Positions 1 to 5,347 of a stretch of DNA of 5,441 nucleotides are shown piece by piece. This stretch comes from Planctomycetaceae bacterium. GTDB lineage: Bacteria; Planctomycetota; Planctomycetia; Pirellulales; Thermoguttaceae. The translations under genes were made by a program, and so were the position numbers. The notes beneath the pieces are model-generated. The model saw nothing but the letters and a program-made list of their open reading frames with translations. It was not told the DNA's origin and made no database searches. The DNA lies in the NCBI GenBank assembly GCA_031274045.1, contig JAISQS010000709.1:1-5441 (forward strand). The letters are read 5' to 3'. How positions within the stretch are numbered: the stretch's first letter is position 1; each line of letters starts with the position of its first letter.

Positions 1-77
1 AACAAACAGGATACTTGTTTTACAACCCGCATTCAATAATTCCGTCGCTGCACGACTAAAATATATGATTGCAAAAT
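1..77. other. Left edge, no supported gene; small inverted repeat at 4-20
   Basis: No convincing gene is seen here. AAACA (4-8) and TGTTT (16-20) can pair around a seven-base loop. The stretch around 4-28 resembles degenerate copies of a short dispersed bacterial repeat built on an 'acaggatgcctgtt' core, but that is from memory and was not searched. The minus strand has an open frame from 93 to the edge and one plus frame is open from position 2, but neither gives a recognisable protein. Confidence 0.35.
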
Positions 78-168
78 GGGACGCGAAACGCATCAATGTA
101 CCAATACGGCAAATGTTGCCGCTACGCGGCAATTGGCGTGTTGGTGAACCAATGCGTTTCTCGCTCCC
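78..168. repeat. Imperfect inverted repeat enclosing a perfect 7-bp hairpin
   Basis: The arm at 78-104 (starting gggacgcgaaacgcat) is roughly three-quarters identical to the reverse complement of 141-168 (ending tgcgtttctcgctccc). Between them, TTGCCGC (116-122) and GCGGCAA (126-132) form a perfect 7-bp stem with loop TAC. The right arm is also the start of the 149-243 direct repeat, so the inverted repeat probably comes from two copies of the family in opposite orientation. The word CCGCTACGCGGCAATTG recurs at 310-326. Confidence 0.6.
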
Positions 169-243
169 GCTGTCGGCGAGTACGCCGACGCAACCGCCCG
201 GCGGTCGGTTGCCTACCTTACGTTACCAATATTTTTTTGGCGT
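149..243. repeat. Direct repeat, copy 1 (partner 429-538)
   Basis: This 95-bp block is nearly identical to 429-538. The main difference is one missing 15-bp unit (gcccaccttacggtt) and a few substitutions. It contains two hairpins: GTCGGCG/CGCCGAC (172-189, loop AGTA) and CAACCG/CGGTTG (191-211). Its right end, ttacgttaccaatatttttttggcg-like, matches the antisense of the last codons of argF as they occur in copy 2. This copy therefore probably arose by segmental duplication of the argF 3' boundary plus the adjoining element. Confidence 0.9.
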
Positions 244-280
244 TCCGTTCAAACTTTTTTGGTTCTATTACGCACTTAGG

Positions 281-374
281 CGGGCGGGACGCCCGCGTTC
301 CAGTCCGCGCCGCTACGCGGCAATTGTCGGCTGTTGCCGACGGGGGCGTTTTGGTTTTGCCGATGCGTTTCTCG
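281..374 (-). repeat. Left composite GC-rich element, distal part
   Basis: It contains CGGGCG/CGCCCG (281-295, loop GGA), GCCGC/GCGGC (about 311-323) and GTCGGC/GCCGAC (326-341, loop TGTT), followed by a spacer ending gggggcgttttggttttgcc. Read on the minus strand, these modules occur in the same order as on the plus strand at 4984-5092, so the two elements are inverted relative to each other. The match to 5078-5092 covers only one arm of the long palindrome seen there. The strand given is the orientation relative to the right-hand copy. Confidence 0.8.
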
Positions 375-443
375 ATCCCTTTGGGACAAGGTCAAGCCTT
401 GCCCCTACAACATTTGGCGGTAAAAATTCCAATGCGTTTCTCG
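363..443. repeat. Inserted segment bounded by 12-bp direct repeats
   Basis: ATGCGTTTCTCG occurs at 363-374 and again at 432-443. The intervening ~57 bp, including gggacaaggtcaagcc and cccctacaac, has no counterpart in the right-hand element, where the two flanking modules are nearly adjacent. This looks like an insertion with a flanking duplication, or a deletion/recombination hotspot. The same 12-mer also occurs at 152-163, the start of direct-repeat copy 1. No ORF or transposase is present. Confidence 0.6.
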
Positions 444-538
444 CTCCCGCTGTCGGCGAGTACGCCGACGCAACCGCCCGGCGGTCGGTTGCCCACCTTA
501 CGGTTGCCTACCTTACGTTACCAGTATTTTTTTGGTGT
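429..538. repeat. Direct repeat, copy 2, overlapping the argF 3' end
   Basis: This 110-bp partner of 149-243 carries the same hairpins: GTCGGCG/CGCCGAC at 452-469 and CAACCG/CGGTTG at 471-491. On the minus strand it also has two tandem 15-bp units, CGTAAGGTAGGCAAC and CGTAAGGTGGGCAAC, between about 491 and 516. Positions 513-538 lie inside argF, supplying its stop and last codons. The hairpins lie 20-60 bases downstream of the argF stop and could stabilise or end the transcript, but no U-tract follows, so I do not call a classical intrinsic terminator. Confidence 0.9.
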
Positions 539-1466
539 TTGCTTCGTTTAGCAGCCAGACTAGCAAGCCTTTTTGTGCGTGCAGGCGGTTTTCGGCTTGG
601 AGGACAATTTTACTTTGACCCGAATCCATAACCTCGTCCGTAACTTCCAATCCGCGTCTTGCAGGCAAGCAATGTAAAAAAATCGCACTCTTGTTCGCAC
701 TCTTCATCAAAGAACTGTTTACTTGATACGGACTGAGAATTTTTTTGCGTTCTTCTTCTTCGGCTTCTTGTCCCATACTTACCCATACGTCAGTGTAGAC
801 AGCATTCGCATCTTTCACTCCCTTGACCGGATCGTCCGTCAACTCAATCTCAAAACCATCCGTCACATCCTCACCAATCAACTCCTTCACTTCGTCCGTT
901 TTGAATTGGAACTTCGCCGGCGCGGCAACAGAAAACCGCATCCCCAATTTCGCCGACGCACGCAACAAACTCGCCGCGACATTGTTCGCATCGCCAACCC
1001 ACGCCAACTTTAACCCGCGCAAATCACCAAACACTTCCTGCATTGTGAATACGTCCGCTAGAGCTTGACACGGATGAGCTTTGTCCGTCAATCCATTGAT
1101 GACCGGTACGCTGCTGTATTTTGCAAGCTCAACCACGCTCTCGTGATTCTTGCTGCGAAACATAATGGCATCAACCATCGAACTCAACACCTCCGCAATA
1201 TCCTTAACCGACTCGCGTTTGCCGAACCCGATTTCGCTGCCGAGATGCATCGACCCGCCGCCAAGTTGGAACATACCCGTCTCGAAGCTCACCCGCGTTC
1301 TAAGCGATTGCTTTTCGAATATCATTGCCAACATCCTGCCGGACAAACGCCGGACTAGTTCACCACGCTGAGTCTCTGCTTTAATCGAAGCCGATAGCTC
1401 AAGTATATGACGAAACTCGACCGTTCGAACGTCGTTGAGAGTTATAAAGTGCCGCATATTATTCAT
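513..1466 (-). CDS. argF: Ornithine carbamoyltransferase (anabolic)
   Basis: It makes citrulline from ornithine and carbamoyl phosphate in arginine biosynthesis, in the cytoplasm. The 317 residues carry the family signature throughout. The carbamoyl-phosphate loop is SLRTR (54-58, in FEKQSLRTRVSFE), a variant of the common STRTR. HPCQ is at 131-134, preceded by ELAKYSSVPVINGLTD. VGDANNV (157-163) opens the ornithine domain, the ornithine-binding loop is DVWVSMGQE (226-234), and HCLPARRG (265-272) holds the catalytic cysteine region. SMG and HCLP argue for OTCase rather than aspartate carbamoyltransferase. No obvious Shine-Dalgarno sequence precedes the first ATG. A second ATG at codon 4 (1457) gives the typical 'MRHF' start and may be the true one. 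Family members usually end close to 'HAQKxxLxWLL'; here about ten further residues (NEANTKKILVT) follow, the last of them inside a repeat. The upstream permease gene is co-directional, 217 bp away. Confidence 0.96.
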   Translation of the reverse strand: MNNMRHFITLNDVRTVEFRHILELSASIKAETQRGELVRRLSGRMLAMIFEKQSLRTRVSFETGMFQLGGGSMHLGSEIGFGKRESVKDIAEVLSSMVDAIMFRSKNHESVVELAKYSSVPVINGLTDKAHPCQALADVFTMQEVFGDLRGLKLAWVGDANNVAASLLRASAKLGMRFSVAAPAKFQFKTDEVKELIGEDVTDGFEIELTDDPVKGVKDANAVYTDVWVSMGQEAEEEERKKILSPYQVNSSLMKSANKSAIFLHCLPARRGLEVTDEVMDSGQSKIVLQAENRLHAQKGLLVWLLNEANTKKILVT

Positions 1467-1579
1467 TGCTAAAAAAGGACAATTAATTTCGGATCACCAA
1501 CGTTGGCAACACCCCAACATGACACGACCCAACTTGATTCAATAAGAGGACTGGTAACCTGTCTGCTTCGGACGATTGT

Positions 1580-1618
1580 TTTTTGTACGACGTTTTTGTG
1601 CGATGTTTTTGTACGAAA
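1580..1618. repeat. Three tandem 13-bp units, TTTTTGTRCGAYG-like
   Basis: The units are tttttgtacgacg (1580-1592), tttttgtgcgatg (1593-1605) and tttttgtacgaaa (1606-1618). The period of 13 bp with phased T-runs could bend DNA a little. On the minus strand this is an A-rich tract between the permease stop and argF. No function is evident. Confidence 0.8.
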
Positions 1619-1667
1619 AAAACGAATAGTCCGCCCCAATCAGCAAGCCCGCTCTTTAATTTTTATC

Positions 1668-1681
1668 GTTTAACGTTTAAC
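1668..1681. repeat. Two tandem GTTTAAC heptamers next to the permease stop
   Basis: GTTTAAC occurs at 1668-1674 and 1675-1681, three bases before the stop codon of the 915-codon gene. It is a short simple repeat without assigned function. Confidence 0.7.
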
Positions 1682-1683
1682 TT

Positions 1684-4431
1684 TTATTGTTTCCTCAATC
1701 TCGATTTTGGTATCCCCTCCGATTCGCGGACACGGCGGAAAAGAAAAACCGTCAACGCAATCACCAACGGAGGTATCGGAGGAATCGCAACAGCAGCAAG
1801 TTTATACCGCCCCTGTATCGTCCTTATATAATCGTTCAACTTCACCTCCGCCTCACTCACCGCAATATTCAACTTTTGCTTTGAACGCTCTTCCTCCGAT
1901 TCAAATTTCTTTTGCAAAACTACTACGATTGTTGACAGGCGTTGTGCGGCTTCCGTTTCGCCCAACGAGCCGCCCGCGTACTCCGTCTTCAACTTCTCAA
2001 TATTCTCCGTCAACTTATTTTTTTCAGCTTCGACCCACTTATTGAAGTTGTCTTGCAACTCCTTTAACTTTTGATTTGTTGCGTTGCGTATCGCGTCGGT
2101 GTTTTCGTCAAATCGGGAGAGAGTGCGGTGTTTTGGGCGACGATTGCGTATTGTCAAAAAGCGTTCATCGCCGGACACGCTATCGATTGCGTTGAGGACG
2201 AAGTTGACATTGTCAAAATCCAATCCGCCGCCCGCACTCGGATCACTCGCAATCTGTCTCAAAGTAAATATCTCATTCGACAAAACATCAATATCCGCAA
2301 TCAACAACACCTCAATCTTAACCGGCTCCGGCAAAACCGGCTTCTCACCAGCCGCAACATCAACCGGAGGCGGCGCAGGTAACTCACCACGAACCCGAAC
2401 CGCAATATCCTTCGCTAAATTATCTGTCACGGAATCTTGCTCATAAGAGCCGTCACGGAGTCCGCGTTGTAATGCGTGTGTTGTGACTACGCCTGATGGT
2501 ATTTTGAATGTTCGCAAGATTGGCGTGATGGTAAATTTGCTCTTGGATGTTATTTCTTTGACCACATGACCTGTAAACGGGAACATCAAATATTCCAATG
2601 ACGACACTACCGAATCGTCCATGAATGGTGATTGTTCATCGGCTTGGTTTCGGGTTCTTTTGTTGGAGGTGCGGTCAAGACTGCGATCAAGAAATACGAA
2701 AACTTTTGGTATCCGGTCAATTTTTCGAATGGGCGAATAATCTTGCCAGACAATTTGCGAACCATCAACACGCACGCCCAAAAAATTCCATAACGGTTCA
2801 AGACTCCCTTTTGGTTGCGGGCGGCTGAACATTCCCATCATGCCGCCTTGCGGAGTGCGCGGATCGGCAGTACCGGGTACGCCATCAACATACACCGGAA
2901 ACGGATCTTCAAATATAACCGTAGGTTGACCAGACTTGACAGCGTCAATAAAATTCTGCGTCTCAGCCGGATCAAGCGCAGAAGGTTGAACCGCCAGCAA
3001 AGCATCAAACCGTTCCGTTATCGGCTCTTTGGGATCAACCTCAACGACCGTATACTGCCGCTTCAACGCGTCAACTATTATCCATTGCTGCTGCATTCGA
3101 TACGTCCGCATGTCAACACGCCCAAGCAACGACGCGTCCGTCCGCAAAACTCCAACACGCTTCTTCACCGGCATTGTTACATTGCAAAGTGCGTGAACCA
3201 ACTCATACTCGACCGATAAACTACGATCAATAAACGGCAACGTCAGCGTGTTCAAACCAGACCGAAACGCAACACCAAGAAAAATATTTTTCACTGAACG
3301 TTGTCCGCGTGAGGAGAAGGCGACACCTTGCGGTTTGATTCCGTAACGTTGATTCGCGAGGAGAGCTTCGTTGGTGTTTGGCTGCATGTTCAGGTGTATT
3401 TGGACGGAGACGTTGTTTCCGCAGATGGAGCGGATTTCGTCAAGTGTTGAGATGATGTTGAGACGTGTCTGGATGTGTGAATCGGGAATGTCTGAACTCA
3501 AAAAAGCATCTATCACAACAGGATGAGTCGGCTTCAAATTCTTGAGCAAGTTGATGGTTTCTTGCGTGAGCGTGCCGATTTTTTCCTCCGTCAAATCTGC
3601 CCGCAAATCATGATGACGAAATATAAACACGACACTCAAACCAATAACTAAAAGCGATATTGTGCGAACAGCATAATGAAACGCACCGAGCCATTTGCGG
3701 TTTGTTGCCCAATGTCTGCGACCGATTAAAACCATGCTGAGGTAGAGCATTGTCGAGGTAATCATTCCAAAATAGATGACACTTGACACGCTAAAAACAC
3801 CGCGTCCGAATAACTCAAATTGAGACGCAATACTAAACGACTTTAACATCGCAGCCGTATCCGACATCACCGGCGCAGCGTCTATCCATTGCAACGCAAT
3901 CAACGGCGCACAAAATATTGAACCGAGAACATACGCGACTGTAAGATTGCCGGTCAAAAAAGACGCAACCATCCCAACAGAAATCATCGACACTCCAACA
4001 AGAAAATAACCAAGATACGTCGAAATAAAAAGCCCAATATCCGGCGACCCAAGATACTTCAATATCATCAAATTGCAAATCAACGAAAATAATAGCGCAA
4101 CGAAATATATTGACACTGCCGCCTTAAACTTGCCAAGCACAATATCAAAATCACTCGCCGGAATTGTAAGAAGCAGCTCGTCTGTTCCCTGACGTTTTTC
4201 GTCCGCCCAAATTCCCATCGTTATCGCCGGAACAAAAACCAGCATAATAAGAGGAAACCAAATATTAAGCTGATCAAGATTCGCAAGATTCGCATTGAAA
4301 AATTCATCCGGCAAAAAAGCCGCAACTGAACTAAGCAACACGAAAACACAAATAAAAACATAACCAGTCGGATTTGAAAGATAACTGACAAAGTTACGCT
4401 TAAAAACGGAGTAAAGGACTTTTGTGTTCAT
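1684..4431 (-). CDS. ABC-2 permease fused to GldG/IFT-like domain, membrane protein
   Basis: This 915-residue inner-membrane protein joins two parts that are separate in Bacteroidota (GldF- and GldG-like). Residues 1-240 form an ABC-2/NosY-type permease with about six membrane segments (roughly 22-40, 57-75, 103-125, 134-158, 160-182, 212-236) and the typical loop WADEKRQGTDELLLTIP (75-91). A seventh segment (254-271) leads into the extracytoplasmic GldG/ABC-auxiliary domain (about 272-775), which begins DLRADLTEEKIGTLTQET and ends with the family-like NVNFVLNAID (741-750). A charged coiled coil (about 780-875) and a last membrane anchor (about 878-898) follow. It should work with an ABC ATPase, but none is encoded in the window: upstream is a 916-bp gene-free stretch, downstream argF. 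The substrate is unknown. GldF/GldG homology does not imply gliding here, because such fusions occur in non-gliding bacteria. The start is the first ATG (MNTKVLYSVFKRNF), a natural permease N-terminus, without a clear Shine-Dalgarno sequence. Third-position codon choice alternates in blocks (see findings). The frame is intact. Confidence 0.88.
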   Translation of the reverse strand: MNTKVLYSVFKRNFVSYLSNPTGYVFICVFVLLSSVAAFLPDEFFNANLANLDQLNIWFPLIMLVFVPAITMGIWADEKRQGTDELLLTIPASDFDIVLGKFKAAVSIYFVALLFSLICNLMILKYLGSPDIGLFISTYLGYFLVGVSMISVGMVASFLTGNLTVAYVLGSIFCAPLIALQWIDAAPVMSDTAAMLKSFSIASQFELFGRGVFSVSSVIYFGMITSTMLYLSMVLIGRRHWATNRKWLGAFHYAVRTISLLVIGLSVVFIFRHHDLRADLTEEKIGTLTQETINLLKNLKPTHPVVIDAFLSSDIPDSHIQTRLNIISTLDEIRSICGNNVSVQIHLNMQPNTNEALLANQRYGIKPQGVAFSSRGQRSVKNIFLGVAFRSGLNTLTLPFIDRSLSVEYELVHALCNVTMPVKKRVGVLRTDASLLGRVDMRTYRMQQQWIIVDALKRQYTVVEVDPKEPITERFDALLAVQPSALDPAETQNFIDAVKSGQPTVIFEDPFPVYVDGVPGTADPRTPQGGMMGMFSRPQPKGSLEPLWNFLGVRVDGSQIVWQDYSPIRKIDRIPKVFVFLDRSLDRTSNKRTRNQADEQSPFMDDSVVSSLEYLMFPFTGHVVKEITSKSKFTITPILRTFKIPSGVVTTHALQRGLRDGSYEQDSVTDNLAKDIAVRVRGELPAPPPVDVAAGEKPVLPEPVKIEVLLIADIDVLSNEIFTLRQIASDPSAGGGLDFDNVNFVLNAIDSVSGDERFLTIRNRRPKHRTLSRFDENTDAIRNATNQKLKELQDNFNKWVEAEKNKLTENIEKLKTEYAGGSLGETEAAQRLSTIVVVLQKKFESEEERSKQKLNIAVSEAEVKLNDYIRTIQGRYKLAAVAIPPIPPLVIALTVFLFRRVRESEGIPKSRLRKQ

Positions 4432-4803
4432 AGTCTAAAAGAGTCTGTTTTAAAAAACTAAAGTTTATTTGGTTAAAGTCAAATTTTCCAAGAAAGACAT
4501 CTTGAAAAACACCAGCAAACAAAACCACAAAAGAACAAAAAACAGAGAACACAAAGAAAAAGGAAAAGCAAAGATGGGAGAAAAGCGCACCAAACTTTCC
4601 CTATTAAAATCTCTATGTCTCTGTTTGTTAATATTATGTTTTTGTTTGAATTGGTTTCGATTCGTGTTGTGTGTTGTGGTCTGCCTGACAAAAATCGAAG
4701 GGGCAAATCTTATCAAAATTGAAATTGTTTACAAGTAGGCAGGAACCAGTAGGCAGAAACCAAAAAAATTCATACACAAACGAAAAACATAAAACAGACA
4801 CCC
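4432..4803. other. AT-rich low-complexity gap upstream of permease gene; no gene seen
   Basis: The plus strand is A/purine-rich at about 4500-4585 (ccacaaaagaacaaaaaaca, then agaacacaaagaaaa) and T/pyrimidine-rich at about 4596-4660 (aaaatctctatgtctctgtt). Loosely complementary arms thus flank a short centre. This resembles degenerate copies of a widespread extragenic repeat with 'accacaaagaacacaaag' on one arm and 'ctctgtgtctctgtggt' on the other. That resemblance is recalled, not searched. ORFs of 75-89 codons cross the region on both strands, but their lysine/asparagine- or leucine/phenylalanine-rich products mirror the base composition, so I do not call them genes. The permease gene's leader lies here. 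No convincing promoter was found. Confidence 0.5.
4732..4760. repeat. Two imperfect tandem 14-15-bp units, CAGTAGGCAGRAAC
   Basis: CAAGTAGGCAGGAAC (4732-4746) is followed by CAGTAGGCAGAAAC (4747-4760). The core GTAGGCA..AAC resembles the CGTAAGGTAGGCAAC unit next to argF and the 16-bp array that starts 44 bp downstream. These may be diverged members of the same short-repeat family. Confidence 0.65.
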
Positions 4804-4946
4804 CATAAGATAAACGATCATAAGATAAACGACTCGCAAGGTAGACGACTCATAAGGTAAACGACTCATAAGGTAGACGACTCATAAGGTAGACGACTCA
4901 CAAGGTAAACGACTCATAATGTAAACGACTCGTAAGGTGGGCAACC
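4804..4946. repeat. Tandem array, eight ~16-bp units plus a hybrid end unit
   Basis: The consensus is CATAAGGTARACGACT. Units lie at 4804-4818 (15 bp), then every 16 bp: 4819, 4835, 4851, 4867, 4883, 4899 and 4915, ending at 4930. The ninth unit (from 4931, CGTAAGGTGGGCAACCGACT) is a hybrid that merges into the GC-rich element and equals the unit found beside argF on the minus strand. Units 5 and 6 are identical; the outermost left units are the most diverged (aagATaaac). There are no spacers, so this is not a CRISPR array. The unit length also does not keep a reading frame. Confidence 0.93.
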
Positions 4947-5108
4947 GACTGCCAGGCGGTTGCGTCGGCGCAAGCCGACAACTGGGGCGGAAAACGTATC
5001 GGCAAAACCAAAACGCCCCCATCGGCGACAGCCGATAATTGCCGCGAAGCGGCGTGGACTGGAACGCGGGCGGGACACCCGCGTTCCAGTCCGTCGCCGC
5101 TTCGCGGC
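4942..5108 (+). repeat. Right composite GC-rich element, a string of hairpins
   Basis: In order: CAACCG/CGGTTG (4942-4962), GTCGGC/GCCGAC with loop GCAA (4964-4979), a long-range GGGGCG (4984-4989) with CGCCCC (5014-5019), ATCGGC/GCCGAT with loop GACA (5021-5036), GCCGC/GCGGC with loop GAA (5041-5053), then the large inverted repeat to 5108. The same modules occur in opposite orientation at 281-512. Compared with that copy, stem changes are paired: G-C to A-T closing the 326-341/5021-5036 hairpin, and C-G to T-A inside the 471-491/4942-4962 hairpin. Changes in the GCCGC hairpin fall in the loop. It is a REP/BIME-like element or a structured RNA; no nearby transposase was seen. The strand is arbitrary, taken with the array at its 5' end. 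Confidence 0.85.
5041..5108. repeat. Long near-perfect inverted repeat, 29-bp stem
   Basis: GCCGCGAAGCGGCG (5041-5054) pairs with 5095-5108, and GGACTGGAACGCGGG (5056-5070) pairs with CCCGCGTTCCAGTCC (5078-5092). One unpaired base on the left (5055) and two on the right (5093-5094) separate the two stem parts, and the loop is seven bases (CGGGACA). The outer part of each arm can also fold on itself (GCCGC-GAA-GCGGC). It is able to form a cruciform in DNA or a very stable hairpin in RNA. The left-hand copy of the element has only one arm. Confidence 0.92.
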
Positions 5109-5212
5109 GAACTTATGTGGTATAACGAGGGCGTTGCCGTACGCTATGATATTTTGCCCTTTCAGGGCGTTGATGCAGCGCATTGATAAATGGCGTGAAA
5201 GGAAGCCACCAC
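5109..5212. other. Extragenic segment with small hairpin at 5156-5168; no gene
   Basis: GCCCT (5156-5160) pairs with AGGGC (5164-5168) around TTC. The surrounding words (gcgttgccgtacgctatgat, then attttgccctttcagggcg) resemble a phrase I associate with dispersed extragenic repeats in bacterial genomes, but I could not search it. No ORF with plausible composition is present. Confidence 0.4.
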
Positions 5213-5239
5213 AAAACCCGAAATAATCAGGTTTTTTAT
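5213..5239. terminator. Weak candidate terminator downstream of cysS
   Basis: AAAACC (5213-5218) and GGTTTT (5230-5235) form a 6-bp stem, with one C·A mismatch and a further G-C pair inside and a 7-base AAATAAT loop. It lies 109 bp downstream of the cysS stop, with a T-run on the plus strand and A/T-rich flanks. The stem is weak and on the minus strand the U-run is within the stem, so this is tentative. Confidence 0.25.
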
Positions 5240-5240
5240 T

Positions 5241-5258
5241 AAAATCTGTAAAATCTGT
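5241..5258. repeat. Two tandem AAAATCTGT units
   Basis: AAAATCTGT occurs at 5241-5249 and 5250-5258, followed by TGAC. Short runs of 'aaatctgt' units occur in extragenic DNA of several bacterial groups (recalled, not searched). No function is assigned. Confidence 0.75.
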
Positions 5259-5276
5259 TGACAAATTCTTCACTTC

Positions 5277-5306
5277 TTAAAAGAACTCAAATTAAAAGAA
5301 CTCAAA
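5277..5306. repeat. Two perfect tandem 15-bp units, TTAAAAGAACTCAAA
   Basis: Identical units lie at 5277-5291 and 5292-5306, 42 bp downstream of the cysS stop codon. They are AT-rich, unrelated to the GTAAGG family, and lie outside any gene. Confidence 0.9.
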
Positions 5307-5347
5307 AACTAAAAGGTTTTCGCAAAATCCGCAAGGAATCAACCTCT

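Larger units (their letters stand above)
1467..1683. other. Gap between permease gene and argF; no gene seen
   Basis: This 217-bp gap lies between co-directional genes and contains no plausible coding sequence. It holds a perfect 10-bp palindrome CCAACGTTGG (1497-1506), about 30 bp upstream of argF, which could be a regulator site, although nothing ties it to arginine control. It also holds two short tandem repeats annotated separately. I could not identify a convincing -35/-10 pair for argF, a clear terminator after the permease gene, or a sequence like the E. coli ARG box. Its length allows a separate argF promoter but does not prove one. Confidence 0.5.

Noticed and set aside
1..93. Open minus-strand frame from an ATG at 93 to the window edge (MRFASHFAIIYFSRAATELL...)
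   Set aside because: The start lies in a repeat arm, the peptide is not recognisable, and the stretch is only 31 codons. It remains possible but unsupported.
452..491. Hairpins after argF as an intrinsic terminator
   Set aside because: The stems are strong, but no run of U follows on the minus strand, and the same hairpins occur in repeat copies not next to a gene end.
65..631. Long plus-strand ORF (188 codons) through the left repeats, with a similar peptide (RPRSSPRR.AAI.GC) read on the minus strand at 4914-5273
   Set aside because: The similarity follows directly from the inverted GC-rich DNA repeat. The differences keep hairpin pairing rather than protein sequence, the left ORF runs antisense into argF, and no known domain is visible.
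1497..1506. CCAACGTTGG palindrome as an arginine repressor site
   Set aside because: It does not resemble the known ARG box pattern, and a single 10-bp palindrome is weak evidence.
4454..4482. TTGACT on the minus strand (4482-4477) as a -35 box for the permease gene
   Set aside because: At the proper spacing the -10 position reads AGTTTT, a poor match, and the region is AT-rich enough for such hexamers to occur by chance.
4465..4738. Overlapping ORFs of 75-89 codons on both strands in the AT-rich region
   Set aside because: Their products are low-complexity reflections of A-rich and T-rich tracts, and neither has a plausible ribosome site or recognisable domain.
4804..4946. Possible CRISPR array
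   Set aside because: The units are contiguous 16-mers with no unique spacers and are too short; no cas gene is present.
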